A DNA stretch of 64,000 nt from Zoogloea sp. LCSB751 (lineage in GTDB: Bacteria; Pseudomonadota; Gammaproteobacteria; Burkholderiales; Rhodocyclaceae). The notes under the pieces are model-generated. The model did no database searches. It saw only the letters and a program-made list of their open reading frames with translations, and was not told the DNA's origin. Positions 15,637 through 24,097 of this stretch are shown piece after piece (the stretch's first letter is position 1; the number at the start of each line of letters is the position of its first letter). The stretch lies in assembly GCF_002028455.1 (NCBI RefSeq), contig NZ_MWUM01000016.1:46607-110606 (forward strand), in the 5' to 3' direction. A program made the position numbers and the translations under genes.

Positions 15637-16467
15637 TCAGGCAAACAGGTTCAGGATGCCGTCTAGGCCGCTGTGGTTCAGCGCGTAGGTGGCCTTCGCC
15701 CTGACGACCGGTTTTGCGTGATAAGCAATGCCGACGCCCGCTTCCGTGAGCATCGGTAGATCGTTGGCGCCGTCGCCCGCCGCAATGGCGCGGTCGGCGG
15801 TGAATCCTCGTTGCTCGCAGATCTGCAGCAGGGTCCGCCGCTTGACATTGCCGTCTACGATCTCACCTTTGACCCGTCCGGTCAGCCGTCCATCGACGAC
15901 TTCCAGTTCGTTGGCCACCGCATGGTCGAAGCCCAGTTGCTGCTGCAGGCGGTCCGTGAAATAGGTGAAGCCGCCGGATACGAGCACCGTGACGATGCCG
16001 GCCTGCTTGAGGCCGGCAATCAGCGTTTCTGCGCCGGGGGTGAGTTTGAGGCGCTCGGTGAACACGCGTTCCAGCGCCGACTCGGGCAGGCCGGCAAGTA
16101 GCGCGACGCGACGGGTCAGGGATTCGCAAAAGTCCAGTTCTCCGCGCATGGCGGCTTCGGTGATCTCGGCGACTTCCTGCTTGAGGCCCTGCATATCCGC
16201 GATTTCGTCGATGCACTCGATGGTGATCAGCGTCGAGTCCATGTCGGTGACGAACAGGCGGTAATCGGCCAGACGCTGGCTCTCGGGTACGAAGGCGTAA
16301 TCCAGCGCATGCTGTTCGCAGTAACCGGCCACTTCTTGGTGCGGTGTGGCGCCGATCAGCCTGAATGCGGTATTGCTGATGCGGCCGATGCCTTCGGATG
16401 CCGTCAGGGCGGCCAGATCCTTCAGGGCGCGGGTTTCGACCTGCGGTCCCTGTACGACGAGATTCAT
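15637..16467 (-). CDS. serB: Phosphoserine phosphatase SerB
   Basis: Last step of serine synthesis: phosphoserine to serine. A 276-residue HAD enzyme with an N-terminal ACT-like regulatory segment (residues 1-65) and the catalytic motif DMDSTLI (nucleophile Asp75, acid/base Asp77). Motif II is LVSGGFTYF and motif III/IV is AAGDGANDLPML. Its start overlaps the aroG stop by four bases (ATGA), so it is co-translated with DAHP synthase. Confidence 0.96.
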   Translation of the reverse strand: MNLVVQGPQVETRALKDLAALTASEGIGRISNTAFRLIGATPHQEVAGYCEQHALDYAFVPESQRLADYRLFVTDMDSTLITIECIDEIADMQGLKQEVAEITEAAMRGELDFCESLTRRVALLAGLPESALERVFTERLKLTPGAETLIAGLKQAGIVTVLVSGGFTYFTDRLQQQLGFDHAVANELEVVDGRLTGRVKGEIVDGNVKRRTLLQICEQRGFTADRAIAAGDGANDLPMLTEAGVGIAYHAKPVVRAKATYALNHSGLDGILNLFA

Positions 16468-17543
16468 TGGACGGCGCTCCGTTGGGCCAGGGCGTCCCGA
16501 AGGATGTCGCGGGTATTGCGGATCATCTCTTCGGTGGTGCTCCAGTCCACGCAGGCGTCCGTCACCGAGCAGCCGTAGCGCAGCTCACTGAGGTTGGCGG
16601 GGATGGACTGGTTGCCGGCCTCGATGTTGCTCTCGATCATCAGACCGACGATGGAGCGGTTGCCTTCGCGGATCTGGTGGGCGACGTCGCGCATCACCAG
16701 TGGCTGGTAGTCGGGGTTTTTCCACGAGTTGGCGTGGGAGCAGTCGATGACGATATTGGCCGGCAGCTTGGCCTTGACCAGGGCCTTTTCGGCGAGGGAG
16801 ACCGATACGGTGTCGTAATTCGGGCGCCCACCGCCGCCACGCAGCACCACGTGGCCGTAGGGGTTGCCGCGGGTACGGATGATCGAGGACTGGCCCTGGC
16901 CGTTGATGCCAAGGAAACTGTGCGGATGCGAAGCCGACAGGATGCCGTTGACCGCGGCGTCCAGGGAGCCGTCGGTGCCGTTCTTGAAGCCGACCGGGGT
17001 AGACAGGCCGGAGGCCATTTCACGGTGGGTCTGGGACTCGGAGGTGCGGGCGCCGATGGCGGTCCAGGCGATCAGATCGCCGTAGTACTGGGGTGCGATG
17101 GGATCCAGCGCTTCGGTGCCGGCGGGCAGCCCGGCTTCATTCACGTCGAGAAGGAAGCGGCGGGCCTTTTCCATGCCTTCGTCGATGCGGAAGGAGTCAT
17201 CCATGTGGGGGTCGTTGATGTAACCCTTCCAGCCGGTGGAGGTGCGCGGCTTCTCGAAATAGACCCGCATCACCAGCACCAGAGTGTCGGAGACTTCGTC
17301 GGCGAGCTTCTTGAGGCGGCGGGCGTAGTCAAGGCCGGCAATCGGATCATGGATGGAGCAGGGGCCGACGACGACGAAAACCCGCGGATCCTTGCGGTCG
17401 AGAATGGCCTGCAGGGTCTGGCGGCCCTCAAGGACCACCTTCGCGGCCTTGTCGGTGAGCGGCACGCGGGCGGTGATTTCCTCGGGGGAAGGCATGCGGT
17501 CGAAGGCCGCGATGTTCAGGTTTTCGGTCTGGGAGAAGGACAT
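16464..17543 (-). CDS. aroG: 3-deoxy-7-phosphoheptulonate synthase (class I DAHP synthase)
   Basis: First committed enzyme of aromatic amino acid synthesis, joining PEP and erythrose 4-phosphate. The 359-residue length fits the AroF/G/H class I group. Visible are FVVVGPCSIHDP, KPRTSTGWKGYINDP, TEALDPIAPQYYGDLIAWTAIGARTSESQ, ILRGGG-equivalent VVLRGGGGRPNYD and IVDCSH-equivalent VIDCSHANSWKN. Which aromatic amino acid inhibits it cannot be told; the symbol aroG is a family label. It is translationally coupled to serB. Confidence 0.94.
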   Translation of the reverse strand: MSFSQTENLNIAAFDRMPSPEEITARVPLTDKAAKVVLEGRQTLQAILDRKDPRVFVVVGPCSIHDPIAGLDYARRLKKLADEVSDTLVLVMRVYFEKPRTSTGWKGYINDPHMDDSFRIDEGMEKARRFLLDVNEAGLPAGTEALDPIAPQYYGDLIAWTAIGARTSESQTHREMASGLSTPVGFKNGTDGSLDAAVNGILSASHPHSFLGINGQGQSSIIRTRGNPYGHVVLRGGGGRPNYDTVSVSLAEKALVKAKLPANIVIDCSHANSWKNPDYQPLVMRDVAHQIREGNRSIVGLMIESNIEAGNQSIPANLSELRYGCSVTDACVDWSTTEEMIRNTRDILRDALAQRSAVQ

Positions 17544-17579
17544 GACGGACTCGCTGTGTGAGTAGCGGAATCTGGCATT

Positions 17580-18227
17580 TTACCCCGAAGCGCCGGATCT
17601 CATCGTATGGCGCATCAGTCCGAGCACGCTGGTCAGCTGGATATCCACGTAATCAGGCTGGCGCAGGCTGCGGCTGATCCATACCGTGCGCATGCCGAGG
17701 CGCTTGGCGGTGCGCAGGTTTTCGGCGCTGTCCTCGACGAGGATGCAGCGGGCCGGGTTGAGGCGGTGATCCTTGAGCAGATGCAGGAAGCCGCGTCGCT
17801 TGGGCTTGGGGTGATAGCGCATCTGCTCGACCGCATACACGTCGGCCAGCAGGTGGCGGATGCCCATGATGTTGAGCACGGCCTCGGCGTAGTGTCGTGG
17901 GCCGTTGGAAAAGACGATCTTCTTGCCCGGCAGGCGGCGCAGCAGGTGGCGCAGTGCGTTGTCGAAGACGACCATCCGCGGCAGGTCGGGAAACTGGTGG
18001 GTGTCGTGCAGGAAATGCCGTGGGTCGGTGGCGTGGTGGCGCATCAGGCCGGTGAGGGTGGCGCCGTAGCGGCGCCAGTAATCCACGCGCAGCCGGTTGG
18101 CTGCCGCCTCGTCCAGATCAAGCTGGCGCATGAGGTAGGCCGTCATGCTCCGGTTGATGTGCGGGAAGATGTGCGGACTGGCGTTGTGCAGCGTGTTGTC
18201 GAGGTCGAACAACCAGACTGGGTGCAT
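17580..18227 (-). CDS. HAD-family hydrolase, pyrimidine 5'-nucleotidase type
   Basis: A 215-residue soluble HAD phosphatase. Motif I is FDLDNTLHNAS (residues 7-17), followed by a helical cap (HINRSMTAYLMRQL), motif II IVFSNGP, a conserved Lys in HPKPKRRGF and motif IV LVEDSAENLRTAKRLGM. This matches the SDT1/pyrimidine 5'-nucleotidase-like subfamily, which dephosphorylates UMP/CMP or modified pyrimidine nucleotides; the true substrate is uncertain. The start at 18227 gives MHPVWLFDLDN and lies two bases after the bioC stop, so it is third in a bioB-bioC-HAD run. Confidence 0.88.
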   Translation of the reverse strand: MHPVWLFDLDNTLHNASPHIFPHINRSMTAYLMRQLDLDEAAANRLRVDYWRRYGATLTGLMRHHATDPRHFLHDTHQFPDLPRMVVFDNALRHLLRRLPGKKIVFSNGPRHYAEAVLNIMGIRHLLADVYAVEQMRYHPKPKRRGFLHLLKDHRLNPARCILVEDSAENLRTAKRLGMRTVWISRSLRQPDYVDIQLTSVLGLMRHTMRSGASG

Positions 18228-18229
18228 GC

Positions 18230-19114
18230 TCAAGCTGACTTGCGCTCGAAACGGATGATCGCGCGGCCGTCGTCGGCGACCTTTGGGGCGGCCTTCCATG
18301 CGTGGCCGTAGACGACTTCGACGGTGGCCGGCAGGCGGCCGTCCCGGCGCAGCTTTTCGTAGTTGGCGCGCAGGCTTGCCCAGTGGCGCTTGCCGACCAA
18401 ACCGTGCGGACGGGTGACCGCGGCGTTGTTCGAACCGCTGACGCGCAGGTCGCGGAACAGGTCGTCCAGATTGGTGTAGGTGACGGTGAGCATCTCCATG
18501 TCCATTACCGGATCGGAGAAGCCGGCGCCAACGAGGGCGTCGCCCAGGTCGTGCATGTCGATGAAGCGGTGCAGGTGCTCGGCGTCCGACGGCGGCAGGG
18601 CGGCGCGCAGTTCCTTGAGGGTGTCCGGGCCGAGGGTGGCGAACATCAGCATGCCGCCGACCTCCAGCACCCGGTGGATCTCCTTGAGTGCCGGCAGCGG
18701 GTCGTGCAGCCATTGCAACATCAGGTTGGACCAGGCCAGCGACACGCAGCCGCGGGTCAGCGGCAGTGCTGTGGCATCGGCGCAGACGAAGTCGGGATCA
18801 GCGGGCTTGCCGAGACGCATGATGCGCTTGAGCAGGCCACGTTCGCCGCGGGCCTGGGCGAGCATCGCCGGGGCGACATCCACTGCCACGCGCGGAACAT
18901 CGGGATAGCGCGTGACGAAGCCCGGCAGGTCGGCACCCGGGCCGCAGCCCAGGTCGAGGATGCGCTTCGGTTCGATGCGGATGTAGTCGAGGCGCTCGGC
19001 CATGCGCCGGGAGATCTCCCGGGCCAGCGCGTCGACGCTGGCGTAGCCGGTTGCCGCCCGCTCGGCCCGGCGCCGCACGAGGCGCGGGTCGAGCTGGAAG
19101 TCCGGCATGGTCAT
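18230..19114 (-). CDS. bioC: Malonyl-ACP O-methyltransferase BioC
   Basis: A 294-residue SAM-dependent methyltransferase that caps malonyl-ACP to start biotin synthesis. SAM motif I is ILDLGCGPGADLPGF; others are VAVDVAPAML, WSNLMLQWLHDP and EVGGMLMFATLGPDTLKELR, the last being characteristic of BioC. The start is either 19114 (MTMPDF) or 19108 (MPDF); the N-terminal LVRRRAERAA helix is preserved in both. It follows bioB by 14 bases. Confidence 0.93.
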   Translation of the reverse strand: MTMPDFQLDPRLVRRRAERAATGYASVDALAREISRRMAERLDYIRIEPKRILDLGCGPGADLPGFVTRYPDVPRVAVDVAPAMLAQARGERGLLKRIMRLGKPADPDFVCADATALPLTRGCVSLAWSNLMLQWLHDPLPALKEIHRVLEVGGMLMFATLGPDTLKELRAALPPSDAEHLHRFIDMHDLGDALVGAGFSDPVMDMEMLTVTYTNLDDLFRDLRVSGSNNAAVTRPHGLVGKRHWASLRANYEKLRRDGRLPATVEVVYGHAWKAAPKVADDGRAIIRFERKSA

Positions 19115-19128
19115 GGATGGGCGGTCGC

Positions 19129-20127
19129 TTAGAAGGACTTCAGGCCGAGACGGGCGAACAGTTTGTCGTCGGCATCGGCGTCCGGATTCTCCGTGGTCAG
19201 CAGACGCTCGCCGTAGAAGATCGAGTTGGCGCCGGCCATGAAGCACAGGGCCTGCACCGCGTCGCCGAGTTCCTGGCGGCCGGCTGACAGGCGCACGTAG
19301 CTCTTGGGCATGGTGATGCGCGCGGCGGCGATCATGCGTACGAAATCGAAGGGGTCGATGGCTTCGTTGTTGCCGAGTGGCGTGCCTTCCACCTGTACCA
19401 GGTTGTTGATGGGCACGGAGTCCGGCGGCGGGTTCATGTTGGCCAGCTCGGCGATCAGCGCAGCGCGGCTCTTCTTGGTTTCGCCAAGGCCGACGATACC
19501 GCCGCAGCACACGTTGATACCGGCGTCGCGCACCTTGTCGAGGGTGTCGAGGCGATCCTGCAGCGTGTGCGTGGTGATGATCTGGCCGTAGAACTCCGGC
19601 GAAGTGTCGATGTTGTGGTTGTAGTAGTCGAGGCCGGCGTCCTTCAGCTGTTCGGCCTGACCGTCCTTCAGCATGCCGAGGGTGACGCAGGTTTCGAGGC
19701 CCAGCTTCTTGACCTCGCGGACCATGTCCAGCACCGGAGCAAGGTCCTTTTCCTTCGGGCCGCGCCAGGCGGCACCCATGCAGAAGCGGGATGCACCCTT
19801 GGCCTTGGCTGCGCGAGCGTTCTCGAGCACTTCGCCCAGCGGCAGCAGGGACTCCTTCTCGAGGCCGGTGTCGTAGCGGGACGACTGGGAGCAGTAGCCG
19901 CAGTCCTCGGAGCAGCCGCCGGTCTTGATCGACAGCAGCGTGGAGCGCTGGACGGCGTTGGGCTCGAAGTTCTCCCGGTGCACCTGTTGGGCGCGGAAGA
20001 CCAGATCATTGAAAGGCAGGGCGAACAGGGCCTCGACCTCGGCGACGCTCCAGCGCTTGCGCGCGGGCGTGGTGGTGGCGTTGGAAGGAGCGCTCTCTGC
20101 GTGGGCGACGGTGGCGGTCATTGTCAT
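19129..20127 (-). CDS. bioB: Biotin synthase
   Basis: Radical-SAM enzyme that inserts sulfur into dethiobiotin. A 332-residue protein with the cluster motif CSEDCGYCSQ, then YNHNIDTSPEFY, CCGGIVGLGE and the conserved arginine region VRLSAGRQEL. The start could be 20127 (MTMTATVA) or the second ATG at 20121, which is better spaced from the AAAAAGGG ribosome site. Promoter and any operator lie in the 65-base gap shared with the divergent comF gene. Confidence 0.96.
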   Translation of the reverse strand: MTMTATVAHAESAPSNATTTPARKRWSVAEVEALFALPFNDLVFRAQQVHRENFEPNAVQRSTLLSIKTGGCSEDCGYCSQSSRYDTGLEKESLLPLGEVLENARAAKAKGASRFCMGAAWRGPKEKDLAPVLDMVREVKKLGLETCVTLGMLKDGQAEQLKDAGLDYYNHNIDTSPEFYGQIITTHTLQDRLDTLDKVRDAGINVCCGGIVGLGETKKSRAALIAELANMNPPPDSVPINNLVQVEGTPLGNNEAIDPFDFVRMIAAARITMPKSYVRLSAGRQELGDAVQALCFMAGANSIFYGERLLTTENPDADADDKLFARLGLKSF

Positions 20128-20144
20128 GCACCCTTTTTTTGGCT

Positions 20145-20159
20145 GTAATTCAAAATTAC
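20145..20159. promoter_or_regulatory. Dyad GTAATT-CAA-AATTAC in the bioB/comF divergent promoter region
   Basis: A perfect six-base inverted repeat with a three-base centre, in the only AT-rich part of the 65-base gap between divergent bioB and comF. It overlaps a possible bioB -10 (TAATTT). It is not the known BirA operator sequence. It could be an operator or simply promoter composition. Confidence 0.3.
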
Positions 20160-20192
20160 GAAGCCTTTTAGTTTCCCTGAAGGGGTCTGGAC

Positions 20193-20903
20193 TTGTCAAA
20201 TCAAGTGCTTGGATGGCGGGCCTGGCTGGAGGTCGGGGCGAACATCCTTTTCCCGCAGCAATGCTTCGCCTGTGGCGCGCCGAGCGGAAGCGAGGTGCTG
20301 TGCCCGGTTTGCGCAGCCGGGTTGCCCGGCGCAGACCTGCTCCGCTGCCCGTGTTGCGCCTTGCCGGTTCCGGACGGGCTGACCTGTGGCAGTTGCCTGC
20401 GCGAGCCGCCTCCCTTCGAACGGACCGTGGCGGCTCTCGATTACGGTTTCCCCGTGGACCGTCTGGTGCACGCGCTGAAGTATGGCCACCGGCTGGCGAT
20501 CACGCGACTGTTCGTGGACCGGATGGCTGCTGCCGCGGTTCCGGAGGCGGATCTTGTCGTGCCGCTGCCACTGCATGCGTCCCGCCTGCGTAGCCGGGGT
20601 TTCAATCAGGCGGCTGAACTCGGGCGTGTGCTGGCGCGGCGATGGGGTATTCCCTTCGTCTGCGATGGCATCGAGCGCGACGTGAACACCGCGCCCCAGG
20701 CCGGTTTGCCGTGGAAGGACAGGGTTACCAATGTGCGCGGTGCGTTTCGCGTGACGACCCGGGTCGAAGGGCTGCGCGCGGTGGTGGTGGATGATGTGAT
20801 GACCACGGGTGCGACGCTGGCCGAACTGGCACGAACGCTGAAAGGCGTCGGCGCCCTCAGCGTGGAGAACCGGGTGTTGGCACGCACCCCGCCGCCGGGT
20901 TGA
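20193..20903 (+). CDS. comF: ComF family phosphoribosyltransferase-like protein
   Basis: A 236-residue ComF/GntX-type protein associated with uptake or use of external DNA. The N-terminal double zinc ribbon has CFACG...CPVC and CPCCALP...CGSC cysteine pairs (residues about 24-70). The PRTase-like half contains DLVVPLPLHASRLRSRGFNQAAELGR and the PRPP-loop-like VVVDDVMTTGATL. The TTG at 20193 is chosen because AGGGG lies seven bases upstream and the protein then starts like its relatives. It reads away from bioB and is followed by trmL 33 bases later. Confidence 0.9.
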   Translation: MSNQVLGWRAWLEVGANILFPQQCFACGAPSGSEVLCPVCAAGLPGADLLRCPCCALPVPDGLTCGSCLREPPPFERTVAALDYGFPVDRLVHALKYGHRLAITRLFVDRMAAAAVPEADLVVPLPLHASRLRSRGFNQAAELGRVLARRWGIPFVCDGIERDVNTAPQAGLPWKDRVTNVRGAFRVTTRVEGLRAVVVDDVMTTGATLAELARTLKGVGALSVENRVLARTPPPG

Positions 20904-20936
20904 TCGGTCCGCGTCGGGCGTGCACAATCCGCGCCC

Positions 20937-21401
20937 ATGTTCCATGTCGTCCTTCATCAGCCGGAGATTCCCCCGAATACCGGCAACATCATGCGCATGT
21001 GTGCCAACTCCGGCGCCCGTCTGCACCTCGTCAAACCCCTCGGCTTCACGCTCGAAGAAAAGCAGCTGATCCGCGCCGGCCTCGATTATCGGGACATGGC
21101 CGTGGTGACGGTGCATGAGGACTGGCTGGCCTGCAAGGCTGCGCTGGCGGGGCGGCGCTTTTTCGCGCTGACTTCCCACGGCGGCCGCAACTACGCGAAC
21201 GTACCCTTCGAGGAGGAAGATGTGTTCGTCTTCGGCTCGGAGTCTCGCGGGTTGCCGCCGGAGTTGCATGCGGAATTCACCGACGATCGTCGTCTGCGGA
21301 TTCCGATGCGCCCCGGCAACCGTAGCCTGAATCTTTCCAATGCGGCAGCCGTGGTGGTCTATGAGGCCTGGCGCCAGACGGGGTTTGCCGGCGGCGCCTG
21401 A
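20937..21401 (+). CDS. trmL: tRNA (cytidine/uridine-34 2'-O)-methyltransferase TrmL
   Basis: A 154-residue SPOUT (trefoil knot) methyltransferase that modifies the wobble base of tRNA-Leu. Family features are VVLHQPEIPPNTGNIMRMC at the N-terminus, VFGSESRGLP and the knot segment IPMRPGNRSLNLSNAAAVVVYE. Size is normal. A GC hairpin with a short T-run overlaps its stop codon. Confidence 0.95.
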   Translation: MFHVVLHQPEIPPNTGNIMRMCANSGARLHLVKPLGFTLEEKQLIRAGLDYRDMAVVTVHEDWLACKAALAGRRFFALTSHGGRNYANVPFEEEDVFVFGSESRGLPPELHAEFTDDRRLRIPMRPGNRSLNLSNAAAVVVYEAWRQTGFAGGA

Positions 21402-21417
21402 GCACGCCGGCAGTTTT
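21386..21417 (+). terminator. Probable intrinsic terminator of trmL
   Basis: Arms TGCCGGCG (21386-21393) and CGCCGGCA (21405-21412) form an 8-bp stem followed by G and TTTT. It spans the trmL stop codon and precedes the convergent gpsA stop by six bases. Confidence 0.5.
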
Positions 21418-21422
21418 GCGAT

Positions 21423-22403
21423 CTACTCTTGCTTGGGATCGCGGGCGAGCAGTTGCTCGACCGCGTCACGTGCCGACAGCGTACCGCGCAGAACTTGATC
21501 GACCGCGTGGGTGATTGGCATGTCCACGCCGAGGCGGTCGGACAGCGCAGCAACCTCGCGGGTCGTGCTCACCCCTTCGGCCACATGCCCGAGTGCCGCC
21601 AGGATGTCAGGCAGGCTCTTGCCTTCGGCCAGTAGCAGGCCGACGCGGCGGTTGCGCGACAGATCGCCGGTACAGGTCAGTACGAGATCGCCAAGCCCGG
21701 CGAGGCCCATGAAGGTGTCGCGACGGCCGCCGAGGGCGATGCCCAGGCGGGTGATCTCAGCCAGACCGCGGGTGATCAAAGCGGCCCGTGCGTTGAGGCC
21801 GAAGCCCATGCCGTCGGCCACCCCGGCGGCGATGGCCATTACGTTCTTGACTGCGCCACCCACTTCGGCACCAACGACGTCGTCGTTGGCGTACAGGCGT
21901 AGACGGTTGTTGTGCAGCGCTTGGACCCAGTAACGGGCGAATTCGATGTCGCTGGCCGCGATGGTGACGGCGGCGGGCAGGCCTTGGGCTACTTCGGCGG
22001 CGAAGCTCGGGCCGGTAAGAACGCCGCAGGCGGCATTTGCGCCCAACTCCTCTGCGACGATCTGGTGCGGCAGCTTGGCGGTGCCTGCTTCGAGGCCCTT
22101 GCAGGCCCACAGTAAGGGCGTGTTGGGCGCGGCCACCTGCAGTGCACGGGCGGTCGGACGGAGGCCGGCGAGTGGTGTGACCACCAGATGCAGGTCGGCT
22201 TGCGCGGCCCCTTGTAGATCGTCCGACAACTGAAGGCTGGTGGGGAGTGGAATGCCCGGAAGGTAGCGGCGGTTCTCGCCGTCGCTGCGCATGGCGGCGA
22301 TCTCGGCGGGCTCGCGGCTCCACAGGACGACATCGTGGTTGCGGGCGAAGGCGAGGGCGAGGGCAGTGCCCCAGGCACCGGCTCCGAATACGGCTATGCG
22401 CAT
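21423..22403 (-). CDS. gpsA: Glycerol-3-phosphate dehydrogenase [NAD(P)+]
   Basis: Makes sn-glycerol 3-phosphate from DHAP for phospholipid synthesis. A 326-residue protein with the Rossmann motif GAGAWGTALA at residues 7-16, the CKGLE element, GPSFAAEVA, catalytic Lys in GAVKNVMAIAAG, and TRGLAEITRLGIALGG. It is the last gene of the leftward arsR-rhodanese-grxC-secB-SH3-gpsA run; rhodanese-grxC-secB-gpsA order is also found in E. coli. Confidence 0.97.
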   Translation of the reverse strand: MRIAVFGAGAWGTALALAFARNHDVVLWSREPAEIAAMRSDGENRRYLPGIPLPTSLQLSDDLQGAAQADLHLVVTPLAGLRPTARALQVAAPNTPLLWACKGLEAGTAKLPHQIVAEELGANAACGVLTGPSFAAEVAQGLPAAVTIAASDIEFARYWVQALHNNRLRLYANDDVVGAEVGGAVKNVMAIAAGVADGMGFGLNARAALITRGLAEITRLGIALGGRRDTFMGLAGLGDLVLTCTGDLSRNRRVGLLLAEGKSLPDILAALGHVAEGVSTTREVAALSDRLGVDMPITHAVDQVLRGTLSARDAVEQLLARDPKQE

Positions 22404-22408
22404 GGCGC

Positions 22409-22861
22409 TCAGAGTCCCCAGACTTGATTGGCGCGGATGAAACCGACGGTGCCGTCCCGATGCTTGACCTTGACCCAGCCGTCGGCCGGTTTGTCGGCAA
22501 GTTCGAGGACCACGTCCTTGACGGCTTCGAAGGCGAGCGTGGCTGCGCCATCAGGCTTCTGCCGGATGTCTGCGCGGGCTGCGGTGACAATGACTGTACG
22601 CTTGTCGGACAGCTGGCGACGCTCCAGCCACAGCATGCTGCCGGCCGGTTCGCGCACCTTGACCCAGCGATCGATATTGACGACAGCTTCGACCGGGGTG
22701 TAGCGCTGGATGACGAACAAGGGTTTGCCCTGCTTCGACGGTGCATCGTAGAGGATGGCCGGCTCGGCGAGGGAGCGGAAGTCCGAGGCGCCGGCCTGCG
22801 CCGCCGCGAGGGCGAGGGGCAGGCCGAGCAGCGCCGCGGTGATGAGGCGCCGCAGCATCAT
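22409..22861 (-). CDS. Secreted SH3-domain protein
   Basis: A 150-residue protein with a signal peptide (about residues 1-25, ending AGAS) and two bacterial SH3-like segments: residues ~30-88 (AILYDAPSKQGKPLFVIQRYTPVE...WVKVREPAG) and ~92-148 (ADIRQKPDG...GWVKVKHRDGTVGFIRANQVWGL). SH3b domains usually bind cell-wall peptides. No catalytic domain is present. The start overlaps the secB stop by one base, and gpsA follows six bases later. Specific function unknown. Confidence 0.85.
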   Translation of the reverse strand: MMLRRLITAALLGLPLALAAAQAGASDFRSLAEPAILYDAPSKQGKPLFVIQRYTPVEAVVNIDRWVKVREPAGSMLWLERRQLSDKRTVIVTAARADIRQKPDGAATLAFEAVKDVVLELADKPADGWVKVKHRDGTVGFIRANQVWGL

Positions 22862-23328
22862 TACTGGATGGGAACGTCGGTGCCGGATTGCTGGGCAGCC
22901 TGCTCGCGGTTCTGCTGGAACAGGGCTTCGAAGTTCACCGGGGCCAGGATCACGGGCTGGAAGCCAGCGCGGGAAACGGCGTCGGACACCGCTTCGCGGG
23001 CGTACGGGAAGAGGATGTTGGCGCAGCCGATCATGGTGATCGGCTCCAGGTCTTCCACCGGCACGTTGCGGATCTGGAAGATGCCGGCCTGGGCCACTTC
23101 AACCAGAAACACGGTCTTGTCCTCGGGCAGCTGGGCGGTCACGGTGACGGTCAGGGCGACCTCGAAAATGCCCTCATCCACGGCGTTGCTTTCGGTGCGC
23201 AGCTGGACGTTGATCTGGGGGTTCTCGCGCTCGAGGAAGATCTGCGGTGCGTTCGGCACTTCCAGCGACAGATCCTTGACGTAGAGCTTTTCGATGGAGA
23301 AGACGGGTTGTTGCGAGGTGTCGGACAT
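22861..23328 (-). CDS. secB: Protein-export chaperone SecB
   Basis: A 155-residue tetrameric chaperone that holds preproteins unfolded for SecA. Family stretches are FSIEKLYVKDLSLEVPNAPQ, NPQINVQL, VFLVEVAQAGIFQI, GCANILFPYAREAVSD and GFQPVILAPVNFEALF, with an acidic/polar C-terminus. The ATG at 23328 (MSDTSQQP) is chosen with GGAAAAA upstream. Located between grxC and the SH3 gene. Confidence 0.97.
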   Translation of the reverse strand: MSDTSQQPVFSIEKLYVKDLSLEVPNAPQIFLERENPQINVQLRTESNAVDEGIFEVALTVTVTAQLPEDKTVFLVEVAQAGIFQIRNVPVEDLEPITMIGCANILFPYAREAVSDAVSRAGFQPVILAPVNFEALFQQNREQAAQQSGTDVPIQ

Positions 23329-23379
23329 GTTGATTTTTTCCGGTTGTGAAATGGGTTGTACGGATGGCTGCTGCAAAGT

Positions 23380-23649
23380 TCAGCCGGGCTCGCCTTGCAG
23401 CAGGGGATCGAGCCTGCCCTCGTGATCAAGGGCGAACAGCTCGTCACAGCCGCCCACGTGATAGTCGCCGATGTAGATTTGAGGCACGGTCCGCCGGCCG
23501 GTGCGCTCCATCATCTCGTCGCGGCGGACGGGGTCGAGGTCGATGCGGACCTTTTCGATTTCGGTCACACCCTTGCGGCGCAGCAGGCCTTCGGCGCGGA
23601 CGCAGTAGGGGCACACGGCGGTGGCATACATCAGGATCTTCGGTTGCAT
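23380..23649 (-). CDS. grxC: Glutaredoxin 3
   Basis: An 89-residue dithiol glutaredoxin with active site C13-P-Y-C16, cis-proline motif TVPQIYIG and the GGCDEL glutathione-binding turn. It reduces disulfides with glutathione. The ATG at 23649 gives a standard length and is four bases from the rhodanese stop. Confidence 0.96.
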   Translation of the reverse strand: MQPKILMYATAVCPYCVRAEGLLRRKGVTEIEKVRIDLDPVRRDEMMERTGRRTVPQIYIGDYHVGGCDELFALDHEGRLDPLLQGEPG

Positions 23650-23653
23650 GGCG

Positions 23654-24064
23654 TTATTTCTTCTTCTTGCTGACCGGCATGCCGGCTTCGGACCACGCGG
23701 CAAGGCCGCCTTCAAGGTTGTGCACCCGGCTGAAGCCGGCCTTGCGCAGAACGTCACAAGCCGACGACGAGCGGCCGCCGGTCTGGCAATTGAGGATAAC
23801 AGGCTTGTCCTTGAATTTCTCGAGGTCAGCCAGGCGGTTGGGCAGATCGGCGAGGGGAATGTGGCGGGCATTGAGCAGGTGGCCGCCGGCGTACTCGGCC
23901 GCTTCGCGGACATCGATCACGATCGCGTCTTCGCGGTTGATCAGGTGGGTGGCCTGGGCCGGCGAAATGCCGCCGCGGCCACCCCGCAGGGATGTGGCGA
24001 GAAGGAGGCTGCCGCTGACGAGAGCGAGCGCAGCCCAGTACCAGTTGTGCTGGAGGAATTCCAC
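23654..24064 (-). CDS. Membrane-anchored rhodanese (YibN-like sulfurtransferase)
   Basis: A 136-residue protein with one N-terminal membrane helix (residues ~8-24) and a single rhodanese domain (about 33-130). The active-site loop is NCQTGGRSS with Cys93 able to carry a persulfide. CH2 motifs IDVREAAEYAGGHLLNARHIP are intact, and the protein ends in a KKKK tail. It lies between a two-cysteine ArsR regulator and grxC, which suggests a role in sulfane-sulfur or persulfide handling; E. coli has yibN at the same position beside grxC-secB. Confidence 0.93.
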   Translation of the reverse strand: MEFLQHNWYWAALALVSGSLLLATSLRGGRGGISPAQATHLINREDAIVIDVREAAEYAGGHLLNARHIPLADLPNRLADLEKFKDKPVILNCQTGGRSSSACDVLRKAGFSRVHNLEGGLAAWSEAGMPVSKKKK

Positions 24065-24097
24065 TGAAAGGCTCCGGTTGGGATGGATTGAACGGTT

